DNA from: Madurella fahalii
Taxonomy: Eukaryota; Ascomycota; Sordariomycetes; Sordariales
Direction: 5' to 3'
Length of the DNA: 64,000 nucleotides
Assembly (NCBI GenBank): GCA_029876055.1
Contig: CM056877.1
Span: forward strand, 2,170,001 to 2,234,000
Shown here: positions 55,919 to 64,000 of the stretch, in pieces
How positions within the stretch are numbered: position 1 is the stretch's first letter
Layout of the letters: each line of letters starts with the position of its first letter
Translations under genes and position numbers: made by a program
Notes under the pieces: generated by a model
Databases searched by the model: none
What the model was told of the DNA's origin: nothing
What the model saw: only the letters and a program-made list of their open reading frames with translations

Positions 55919-56385
55919 TCACATACCTGCCCACTCGACACAGAATACTCGTACCTCACCTCCACCCTCGGCACTGCCGGGCTCTTCGGGGTCAACGGGT
56001 TTCTCGGCACCGAAAAGGAAGCTCTTCTTGACGGCTGTGCCCAGCCGGCCGCTAGTGACGAGATCGAGCATCGGTATCTCCTCGTCCCATCCGTAGCTGT
56101 TGGCCAGGTAATGAGCATGGTACCGGAACGGATCTCCCGGATAGACGCTGTAGTCGCCCCCGAACCGCAGCCCGGGCGTCGTGTAGTAACCCCTGGAGTT
56201 AAGATACCTGTATAGCGGGTACGAGGAGGGCCTATCTATCGCGGCGCTGCCGGTACTCGGTACCGCCAGGAGGTCACTGCTTGTGGTGGGGGTGATTGCT
56301 GGTAGGAGGGTTTCTTTCGCTGATGCCACGCGGGCAGCTGAGGGCTGAGGAAGCGGCGCGTCATATAGCGATTCGGCCTCGCCCT

Positions 56386-56419
<34 letters not shown>

Positions 56420-56866
56420 GGCCGAGGCGCTTTTTGCAGCGGGCTTCGCCTTGGCGGCCTCACGCTTGCTCTGATGCTTGGCATGTACCTTTGCCCTTTC
56501 CTCTTCAAAGGCAAGCTGCGCGCTCTTGCGTTGCCTCTTGAGGGATTGGAGGTAGGCCTTGCGGGTAGCCTCGTCCATGACTGTCAACTGGGAGAGATGC
56601 TCCGAGAGTTCGTCGGCGATGTAGCCGGCCTTCTTGTCAACCAACAGCTTAGCCTCCTCGGCATGTAGCTCAATGGGCAAGCCCAAGAAGAGGTTCTGCG
56701 TCGGATTCTGCGGCATGGTACCCGTCAGAACGGCGCAGATGCCGTGGTGGCGCCGGATGTGCACGACATCCTCAATGTCGAAGATGAGGTACCGGCCCGC
56801 GACGCGCGAGATCCGGACCAGTCTTTCTGGCACTGCGGCGGCCATCTTTCCGATGGACCTTTTCAA
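55919..56866 (-). CDS. sen34: tRNA-splicing endonuclease subunit SEN34
   Basis: An intronless frame of 315 aa; an alternative start at codon 8 (56845, MAAAVPERL) would match the usual N-terminus better. The N-terminal domain has RYLIFDIEDVVHIRRHHGICAVL-type sequence, and QNLFLGLPIELHAEEAKLLV is a SEN34 hallmark. A charged, polyAla-containing linker follows. The C-terminal catalytic domain shows YRYLNSRGYYTTPGLRFGGD (catalytic Tyr), YPGDPFRYHAHY (His) and GTAVKKSFL (Lys). SEN34 makes the 3' splice-site cut in tRNA introns, as in the tRNA-Gln of this window. Confidence 0.93.
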
Positions 56867-57482
56867 GAACCTGAGACTCGGTTAGAAGCAGCCCAGAAGC
56901 GGAGAATGAAAGTGCTTCGAGAGAGTAGATGAGAACAGGGACTCATAAGCCTTGGACACGTATGCGGTCCTCACAGAAATTCAGTGGATTGACAGATTGG
57001 AATACGATAGTTATAATCATGCTGTTCTCGGGGGTAGGCGGGAATCGGCTGAAGAAAAGTGACTCACCTCGCGTGCTGTCGACGCTGCGTTAAGCAGCAC
57101 CAACAAGAGGAACAAAGAAAAAGCTCTGGTCGAGGCTCTGGTGATATATATATATATATGGACGAGGATTGAAAATTTTGGTACAAGGATGGAAAAACCC
57201 CACATCGGCGCGGCAAGCTGTGGGCTGGTCCGTGCTCCACTTACGGAGAGCAGGCTGTTTACTTGGTACTCCATCGAGAAACCCCGAACCCCTTACACAC
57301 CAACATATCCGCCTTCTTAGGTAAGTTGCCCGACAGACATTGGGCTAACAGCCCGGCCCGAGGCAGAACAAGTACGTCGAGAACGCTTGAACTTGGATTC
57401 CCGATGGGACTTTGGGTAATCACCAAGTCTTCACACCCTGAAACATCTTCATGATCCACAACAATGTAGGCTATGGAGCAAA
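56867..57482. other. Intergenic, upstream of sen34 and downstream of elp4
   Basis: A TA repeat lies at 57143-57158, and a polypurine stretch is near 57105-57125. No gene is supported. Confidence 0.55.
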
Positions 57483-58631
57483 TCAAAAGTCAATACCGTC
57501 TTTGACCGTACTAGCAGGCGGCTTTTCTTCCCCATCTCCCTCTAATGGGGGAAGACTGTATGGCTTGATCGTCAGCCCCTTGGACGCGCTCAAGGTGAAC
57601 GACAGAGTCTCACGGAAGGAGCTGGTTACAGCTCCACCGCCCCCTTTCTCGTGGTAAATAGGCAGCGTATGAACCCTGAGAAGGCCCTGGGCCTGGTCAC
57701 TCTTGTCGGACCCAGAGGTTTGAGGTGTAGCCCCGGGGGTGGCTGGTAGGGGTATCAACTCAATGACACCGTCGCTGAGGAGCTCCATCCACCTAACTAA
57801 ACCAGAGCTTCGAGGGAAAAGCGATGTTGGCAGGGTGATTACTATCGTCAGTTGGGAGCTGTATTGCCGGAGCAGCGCTCGCAACGCGTGGAGGAATTGC
57901 AGGACCTCAGCAGGCTGGCTGCATTGCGGAGAGTAGAGAGTTGGCGAAAGTAGGCCGGGGACGACGATGCGGTGGATGTCCGTTGGTGGTGAGCTTGCCA
58001 ATGTGGTGCGGATATGTTTAATGATGGCCATAAAGGGCGACGAAGCGCCATGGATCCTCTGATCGAACATTGACGGGCTTGTGGCGGGTGTGGGATGCAG
58101 CGACCCTTTGCACGAACTGGGCGAGAGACGTCTCGTAAGATCGAAGGAGTGGCAGAATGTGCCCTGGCTGGTGTCTCCTCTCGCGGCTGCTCCCGGGGTT
58201 GCATTATTGCCCAGGGCTTCGTATCTCCAGGCAATTTTCATCTTCTCTTCCGGAGGCGGTGTGGGTTGGGCTGCCCTCGATTTGTTATCTGGTGCCGCCA
58301 AGCCAGGGAGCTGGTGTCTCCATTCCGCGGGGAAGCCAACAAGATGCACATGATGACCTTGGACGAGTCCCTCAGCGGCATAGTATCGCAAAAGGACACC
58401 GGAAAAGTCTGTTGTGCCTTGTTCTTCGATCAACAGGCCGGTCCCTAAGGGCAGCCCACCATGCCCCGCGAGCAGTTGGTCCAGCGATGATGTTCCTGTT
58501 GATGTGGTGGGCCGGCCGTCAAGAGGGGACGGCCTGATACCTGGCGCAAGCTGCTGCTTTTCCGGGGCCCCCTGAGTAGCCTGCCTCCCTGGCCTCGTCG
58601 AGAGCACGGTATGTCTTTTCACGAATGACAT
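57483..58631 (-). CDS. elp4: Elongator complex protein 4 (ELP4, PAXNEB domain)
   Basis: A single exon encodes 382 aa. Family features are GTSSLDQLLAGHGGLPLGTGLLIEE (a RecA-like start with a degenerate P-loop), the DFSGVLLRYYAAEGLVQGHHVHL helix-strand unit, KMKIAWRYE, SFCHSFDL-type FCHSFDLTRR, and near the end SFTLSASKGLTIKPYSLPPLEG. ELP4 forms a hexameric RecA-like ring with ELP5 and ELP6. The ring binds the catalytic Elp1-3 part, which modifies wobble uridines of tRNAs. The gene is divergent from rpb8 with a 341-bp gap. Confidence 0.94.
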   Translation of the reverse strand: MSFVKRHTVLSTRPGRQATQGAPEKQQLAPGIRPSPLDGRPTTSTGTSSLDQLLAGHGGLPLGTGLLIEEQGTTDFSGVLLRYYAAEGLVQGHHVHLVGFPAEWRHQLPGLAAPDNKSRAAQPTPPPEEKMKIAWRYEALGNNATPGAAARGDTSQGTFCHSFDLTRRLSPSSCKGSLHPTPATSPSMFDQRIHGASSPFMAIIKHIRTTLASSPPTDIHRIVVPGLLSPTLYSPQCSQPAEVLQFLHALRALLRQYSSQLTIVITLPTSLFPRSSGLVRWMELLSDGVIELIPLPATPGATPQTSGSDKSDQAQGLLRVHTLPIYHEKGGGGAVTSSFRETLSFTLSASKGLTIKPYSLPPLEGDGEEKPPASTVKDGIDF

Positions 58632-58972
58632 GTTCGGGTTGAGCGGTGGTACGTGTAGATGTACTTGTGATTTTTTTGGAGGGGTTGGATGGGCTCTGAT
58701 AAAGGGCTAAAAGTTTATCAGTGCTTGTTGCCTGCCGGCATCCCTGCTCGACCTTGCATGCCCCACCAACCCCCCCCCCGGAGACGGATGGTCTCGCTGA
58801 ACCGTTTCCGGGATTTTTTTTTACGATCAACCTCAACGTCGCCATCCTCGTCCCATTCGTCAAACCCACCGCCGTCTGCAACTCGCCTCCAGTAACAGAC
58901 CCGGTTCCCGCCGCTTTCTATCAGGGCCCTACGTATCTCTCCGACTAAGCACAATTCGAAACGAGGGGGAAA
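58632..58972. promoter_or_regulatory. Divergent upstream region, elp4 / rpb8
   Basis: A compact 341-bp region separates the start codons of elp4 and rpb8 and should contain both promoters. It includes a short C-run near 58765 and a T-run near 58815. Confidence 0.55.
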
Positions 58973-59504
58973 ATGTCTGGCATCGCGTCCGACGCGCAGC
59001 TGTTTGAGGAGCATTTCCGCGTCGAGCGGCTCAGTGAGCCCAAATACGACCGCGTCGACCGCATCTACTGCAAGTCAGAGCCTGACAAGAGCATTGACAT
59101 GAGTCTCGACATCAACAAGGAGCTATTCCCCTGCAAGGTGGACGACGAGTTGCACATTGCGCTGGCCACGTCGCTGCACTACGATGGCAGCAAGGACGAC
59201 GATCGGGGATGGCGCGACGTGGCTAAGGCCGGATCTAGCGATGCTACGCTTGCTGATATCTTTGACTACGTCTGCTACGGGAAGATCTACAAATTTGAGG
59301 ATGCGGAGGACGGCCAGACGATGTGAGTCTTCGTTTGCTGCCGGGCCAGGTTTGTGCGAGGGATTGAATCCACTGACCATGCCTGTGAAATCCAGCAAGG
59401 CCTATATCTCGTTTGGAGGGCTATTGATGTCGCTCGAGGGGCCATACAAGAAGCTTACGCCCCTGCGGGTGGATTATGTCTATCTCCTTGCCCGGAAGCG
59501 GTGA
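58973..59504 (+). CDS. rpb8: RNA polymerase I/II/III shared subunit RPB8 (RPABC3)
   Basis: Exons 58973..59322 and 59396..59504 give 152 aa, joined over a 73-nt intron (GTGAGT donor). The sequence shows the typical RPB8 pattern: LFEEHFRVERLSEPKYDRV at the N-terminus, MSLDINKELFPCKV, DYVCYGKIYKFE, then YISFGGLLMSLEGPYKKL and the C-terminal VDYVYLLARKR. RPB8 is an OB-fold-like subunit shared by all three nuclear RNA polymerases. Length is as expected. Confidence 0.96.
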
Positions 59505-59764
59505 TGAGTTTCGTTCATGAATAATGCATCAAGGGTAGAGTAGGGGACAAGAATCGCTTGCGTGGAGATGTGGAGAGACATCACGGAGAATTACATGTCC
59601 CATTTGCGCCTGCGAGCAGTTTGCTAAAGGAGGTCCGGGTAAGAAGACGGTGAATCAGGCGTTTGGGAAACGGTAACCGATACGCTGGGAATGCTAAGTA
59701 AATGCGGGAGAAGAAAGATACCCAAGAAGACCTGACTGTCTTGAGCCGCCAGCTGCTCCGGACA

Positions 59765-60993
59765 CTAAGACCTCGTTTCCTGCGGTGCGCGGTAATACCA
59801 GTGCGGACCGGGGAAGGGGATGAAGCGGTGCGTCCTGGTGCGCAGCTCTTCGTAATACGGCTCGTTCTCAGGGGTGTATATGCCATGCCGCAGGAAGAAA
59901 TCGAGCATTATCATGGCGCAATTCGGCTTCCACCGCCCCTGAGCTAGCTGTTCCTGTATCTCCTCCACTGTATGTAGGCTGAAGCTCTCGACCTCGCCAT
60001 CCTTGGGCGAAGGGACGACGCTCCCGTCTGCGGGCAGTTCGAGGTCGTAGACCCATTGACATTCGGGGTAGATATATCCGGGCTCTCCGCCCGAGCGCTC
60101 ATCGGTAACATAGATGTACGTGACAGTGCCCGTTTCCTTGGCGTGTTTGCGCATGATATCTTCGGGCAAGGACGCCTCCTCGTCAGCTTCGCGAACGACG
60201 CACTCGAAAGGGTCCTCATTGGTCATCAGCCCGCCGGCCACCGTGTTGTCCAGCATGCCTGGGTATGTCGATTTGTCGGCGGCGCGCTTGGGAACCCAGA
60301 TTCTAAAGTCATAGCGGCTGCTGTCGTCGCTGCGGCGGATAAAGGCAGTCATGTGCACACCGTAGCGTGCCGCCCCAAAGAGCCCTACGGCAGCGCGTTC
60401 CATGCTGAACAGGAGCTCACCCTTGCGTCCGTACACGGGCCAGAGCTCATTGCGCCAGCCCTTGAGGAGACGAAACGCCTTGTTCTGGCGCCAATATGCA
60501 GCCAACTGGGCAACGAGCTTGGTACGCTCCTGTTCGGTAGCTGGCTGGCGGAAAAGTGCAACTGTCCTGGCCTCCGGGTTGATGTGCACAGGGCCCGTGA
60601 TGTTGACGGGCGTCTTCCTCAGTGCCTCGACCACTGACAACGGCAAATAGCCGATCGGATATGCCCCTTCACTATCTTCCCAGACGAAGGTATAGAGCCC
60701 ACGCATCCACTCATCGTGGCCCGTAGGGTCCACATCGGGACTCGGAAAGCTTCATGGTGTGTGTAAGCAATCACTCTCATGCAGGATGATTCGGGGAGAG
60801 GAGTGCGAATTTAGATACATGGATCGACAGCGCAGGTGCTGCCGGCTCGGCATGGCTCAAGCAGACGCCACTGTCGCACAGCATGCCGGCAGGCAAGTCG
60901 ATTTAGTGGGCTAAGGACGGGCCTACTGAAAGGAGAAACTTACGCGTCACAGTTACTCACCAAATCGCGAGTGGTTAAACGAGGCGCCGCCAT
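59765..60993 (-). CDS. Nudix hydrolase-domain protein (YJR142W / DUF4743 family)
   Basis: Exons 60993..60944 and 60749..59765 give 344 aa over a 194-nt intron. Residues 1-130 form the N-terminal domain that precedes the Nudix fold in this family (CDAFPSPDVDPTGHDEW). The Nudix box is GGLMTNEDPFECVVREADEEAS. It keeps G-x5-E-x7-RE-x2-EE, with Ser where the usual final Gly sits, as also in plant Nudix 20/24. The tail ends with FPGPHWYYRAP. Relatives are sometimes labelled thiamine pyrophosphokinase-related, and some hydrolyse oxidised or damaged thiamine diphosphate. The activity here is inferred only. Confidence 0.9.
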
Positions 60994-62232
60994 GATATTT
61001 CCTCTCCTGCGAAGCCAGCTGGTCGAACTTGAGGCTTTTAGTTTCTGAATTTGCTGCCCAAACGAGGCGCTGGGCGGACACCGGCCCAGTGGCTTCCGGA
61101 AAAAAGAGCGAGAAAGTGGATCGGCCGCCGCACTCTCGACACCTTAGCTACAGCACCTTGACAAACGCCAGCGGCCAAACGCAGAAGAGTCAATCAGGTC
61201 TGGAACGCAGAAGATAACCAGGACGGGTGAGGCCCGGCGCACATGTACAATTTTAAATATGTGGAATAGCGCATATCTCTTCTCATCCTTCCGCTTTCGA
61301 GCTGCCGAACGAAGGCGTCTGTCTCAGCATTTCGAGGATCACTACATGGTGGAAGGACGATGCTGTGAACCATGGCTCGGCCGTTGTTGTGTAACAACGC
61401 TTCTGCTGCATGTGCTGGGATGCTAGGACATCGGCTGGGCCTTTTTTTTGTTGAACCCCCACCCGGTCCGGGACGGCATTGCCCGTTGCGCTTCTGTGGA
61501 TCGCTCTAGAACCCAGCAGCTGGTTCCAGAATAAGACAACCAGGAAGGGGAACCAAACAAACGAACGGTCACCTCGGTGATGGCAGGACCTGGAGAAAAC
61601 TTGAGACGGCGTCCGGGCGATCATCAGAATCTGACCTTGGTTACTGTGGTCCGCTTCGCCGAGAGTTGCTCCAAGTGCGCAAAACACCCGTCGAATCAGA
61701 GCCTGTCGTCAACCACGTCGCATTAGTATATCTGGCGATCACTACCGGCACGATCCCGCGCGCGGAAGAGGGATCGGGATCCGGAAATTGAGGGATTGAC
61801 TTCCCGCCTTCTTCGCTTCCAGAGACGCCAGACAACGGTCCATACCGGGCATTGGGATTGTTGCCGGACCAAGAAAGTCAGTGCCTAACGTTGGCTTGGC
61901 TGTGACCGTTTCAAGCTTTATTGCCTGCAAGTGCGCATCACCTGGGCCTGTTAAGGGCCTGCCCAGGGTTGCAGTTGGCTATCAAAGTGAGAAACAGCTC
62001 ACGGTGACGGCTCCGTCAGCATCTCGTCATCGAGTTGAACTGGACCGGGTGGCGTCGTCGCCTAGAGGCCGAGACCCGCGGTTCGTCCTGTTCCTGGTTT
62101 CCCAGTCCGGGCACTGCAGCCTCAACATCACACCACCGTTGAGGCTCGGGCAGAAGACAACCCGAGCCAGCTAGCCAGTTAGCCAAGGGACCGCCCACAC
62201 CGTGCCCGGCTCGCCTACCGACCGCCAGCGCA
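60994..62232. other. 1.2-kb divergent intergenic region, Nudix / opi10
   Basis: No gene, tRNA or repeat is supported. It should include both promoters. Confidence 0.55.
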
Positions 62233-62877
62233 ATGTCCCAACAGCCCCTATTCGGCCTTGTTCCCGCAGGCCAACCCGTCATCGTAACCCCCACCGAGGC
62301 CCCCACTCCAACCTCCTTCCTCTTCGCCATACCCCCCTCCGCATCCCAGACCAAGCCGTTCTCCCACATCACCGTCTTCCTCCTGCCCGGCGTCGTCCTC
62401 CCCGAAGGCACTGCCGCAGCCATCTACCTGGTCACCCCGCCCTCGGGGCCCAACCAGACCCAGCCCAACTCCAAGTTCTTGGGTGGCATCGGTCCGGGCA
62501 AGGAGAGCGCCATCTTCAAGCTCGGCGGCGCATCTGCCGCGCCACATGATGGCGGTGCCAGCACCAGCAGCACCAGCAGGAGTAACGTTGTCATTGGGAT
62601 CTCGGTCGAGCCCGCCGATTCGGTGGCGGCTAGGATCGGGGAGATTGGTAGCAGTGGGAACAGCGGCGCGCTCGTGCCCCTTGGGGCGGGGAAACAACAG
62701 CCAAGCACCCTGGTGCTGGCGCAGCGGATCATCAAGAACGCGTTTAATTTCCTGGCTAGCTTTAGCGGCACGGCCGGACAGGTCGAGGTAGTGCCGCTCA
62801 GGGCGTTTGAGGATTGGTGGAGGAAGTTTGAGAGTCGGGTGAGGAGCGATCCCGGGTTCTTGGAGAGAGATGAGTGA
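62233..62877 (+). CDS. opi10: OPI10/Hikeshi homologue
   Basis: An intronless frame of 214 aa. The N-terminal FGLVPAGQPV and the SHITVFLLPGVVLPEGTAAAIYL segment are hallmarks of the Hikeshi/OPI10 family, whose members carry Hsp70 into the nucleus under heat stress. In yeast, loss of OPI10 causes inositol excretion. The C-terminal domain (RIIKNAFNFLASFSG, then FEDWWRKFESRVRSDPGFLER) is also typical. Two Ser/Thr/Gly-rich insertions (residues 75-120 and 135-160) make it slightly longer than animal Hikeshi. Confidence 0.94.
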   Translation: MSQQPLFGLVPAGQPVIVTPTEAPTPTSFLFAIPPSASQTKPFSHITVFLLPGVVLPEGTAAAIYLVTPPSGPNQTQPNSKFLGGIGPGKESAIFKLGGASAAPHDGGASTSSTSRSNVVIGISVEPADSVAARIGEIGSSGNSGALVPLGAGKQQPSTLVLAQRIIKNAFNFLASFSGTAGQVEVVPLRAFEDWWRKFESRVRSDPGFLERDE

Positions 62878-63396
62878 GCGAAGGAATGAATGAGATTTTT
62901 GAGAAAGTCTACGTGTAAGGGGGAAGATTTTGGCTGTATTTGGCTGCGCATGTCAGAATCAATACTAGATTCCTAGAGTTGCCACACTTTACCTACATCG
63001 GCGATTGATAATGGGAGATTGGCGAGGGGCTCGCTGGTCAAGAGATGCATTTTCATCAATTGGCATCTCTGAACATGACGCTATCATAACAACAGATGAC
63101 TTCGTTCATCCAATGAATCCCACCGACGCTTCATCCCAAAACCTCTTGAGCATGACGAAGAATGCCCGAGGAACGCCGGCTCGAGCAGAGATGACAGCAA
63201 TTCTCTACCGACCCAAGTCCGTTGACTCCCCGACCTGCTATGTTTGTCTTTTCCCCGGCAAGAGAAGGATAGAATATAAACTAGAAGCTTTTTTAACGCC
63301 CCCACCCTGAAACCAAACAACACCCGCCAACAGAAGAAGCAAGATAATAATAACGGAATATATAACCCGAAACATTCCCTCCAGAATTTTAAGGTC
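62878..63396. other. Intergenic between convergent genes
   Basis: No coding sequence is supported; it contains the 3' ends of opi10 (+) and of the truncated membrane protein gene (-). Confidence 0.55.
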
Positions 63397-64000
63397 CTAT
63401 GCTTCCTGCAAAGGCGACATCAATGGACTCTTCAGCCGCGTCGGACTTCCCGCCCGGCTCCTCCGCCCCACGCCGCTCAAATGCATCGGCAGCGCCAACC
63501 TCTCGCGGCTCTCGGTCCGCACCACCAGCCCGCTTCTATCCAGCACCGCTGACGACGACACCGATGAAGGCGACGCCAAATCGAACCGGGACAGGTCAAA
63601 CCGGTGGTGATCAGTCCCGCTGGGCGTTGCCAGCCCAGAGGACCGTCCGAACCTTGACGAGCCGCCACCGCCGCCGCCCTCGCTCGAGTGGTCCGAGTAG
63701 TCGTACATGCCGCCGTCGTCCGAGGACGAGGAGGACGAGTACTCGACGTCGCCCAGTTCGAAGCGATCCCCCGCGCCCTCTTCCATGAGCCGTTCGTATG
63801 CCGCGGACGGGCGGCCAAAGAGTTTAGACGTGAAGCCGGACAGGCCGCGGGGGCTGCCGCCGCTTCCCTTGCGGGGCCCACTACCCGGTCGGCGGGAGCG
63901 TCGGACGAACGAGCTGACTCTGCTGTAGAGGCGCATGCGCCTGTCGCGTTTGCGGAAGAAATAGAGCGTGAGGAGGAGGAGGAGGAGGAAGAGGAAGAAG
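63397..64000 (-). CDS. C-terminal part of a membrane protein, truncated by the window edge
   Basis: The minus-strand frame is open from 64000 to a stop at 63397. At the edge it encodes a Leu/Phe-rich membrane helix (FFLFLLLLLLTLYFF) followed by RKRDRRMRLYSR, a clear stop-transfer sequence, so an ATG at 63936 would be an artefact. The remaining 170 residues form a cytoplasmic tail rich in Ser, Gly, Arg and Asp, with acidic-Ser runs (SSSSSSDDGG) and SP motifs near the end (SPLMSPLQEA). The rest of the gene lies beyond the window. Family not recognised. Confidence 0.75.
   Translation of the reverse strand, partial: FFLFLLLLLLTLYFFRKRDRRMRLYSRVSSFVRRSRRPGSGPRKGSGGSPRGLSGFTSKLFGRPSAAYERLMEEGAGDRFELGDVEYSSSSSSDDGGMYDYSDHSSEGGGGGGSSRFGRSSGLATPSGTDHHRFDLSRFDLASPSSVSSSAVLDRSGLVVRTESRERLALPMHLSGVGRRSRAGSPTRLKSPLMSPLQEA

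Noticed and set aside
1..64000. CRISPR arrays, bacterial operons, intact transposons
   Set aside because: No regularly spaced repeats, no transposase or reverse transcriptase motifs, and no terminal repeats were seen by eye. Degenerate elements cannot be excluded without a search.

Overview
The window is nuclear DNA from a filamentous ascomycete, most likely a Sordariomycete close to Neurospora and the Chaetomiaceae. The evidence is GC-rich genes, short introns (mostly 50-110 nt) with GTRNGT donors and CTRAC-type branch sites, and protein families typical of the Pezizomycotina. About two dozen genes, two pseudogenes and one intron-containing tRNA can be supported. All exon joins were made by hand from reading frame, splice signals and recalled family motifs. 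No homology search was run.

Left part (1-16.5 kb), mostly housekeeping: a 5'-truncated Pro/Ser-rich protein; eIF3g; a small basic protein; CHO2 (phosphatidylethanolamine methyltransferase); a secreted Egh16/GAS1-like protein; a HEI10-type meiotic RING protein; and ULA1 (NEDD8 E1 regulatory subunit). A 7.4-kb stretch without credible genes follows (16.5-23.9 kb). It leads into a Zn2Cys6 regulator that I assign with moderate confidence to CLR-2/ClrB, the cellulase regulator. From memory, the Neurospora orthologues of eIF3g, CHO2 and clr-2 also lie close together.

Middle part (26.4-40.9 kb) is gene-poor and looks accessory. It holds an SRPK-like kinase pseudogene with three frame breaks, an MFS transporter interrupted by an in-frame TAG, an intact short-chain dehydrogenase, and a tRNA-Gln(UUG) with a 12-nt intron.

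Right part (40.9-64 kb) is dense and conserved: a 100-aa fungal protein, SYF1 (spliceosome), a Cys-rich single-pass membrane protein, a GH47 mannosidase, V-ATPase subunit D, a U1A/U2B''-type snRNP protein, an Asi1/Asi3-like membrane RING ligase, SEN34 (tRNA splicing), ELP4 (Elongator), RPB8 (RNA polymerases), a Nudix protein, OPI10/Hikeshi and a 3'-terminal fragment of a membrane protein. Many neighbours are divergent pairs sharing 0.3-1.2 kb upstream regions.

Main oddities: the HEI10 model needs three weak or non-canonical splice sites. The vma8 reading frame is broken by one missing G in a G-run, probably an assembly error. Sense-strand poly-C tracts of 12-23 nt sit in introns of three genes. 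The 9-mer GTACAGTAC recurs five times in intergenic DNA. The Egh16-like protein is predicted to begin with His after signal cleavage, as copper monooxygenases do.
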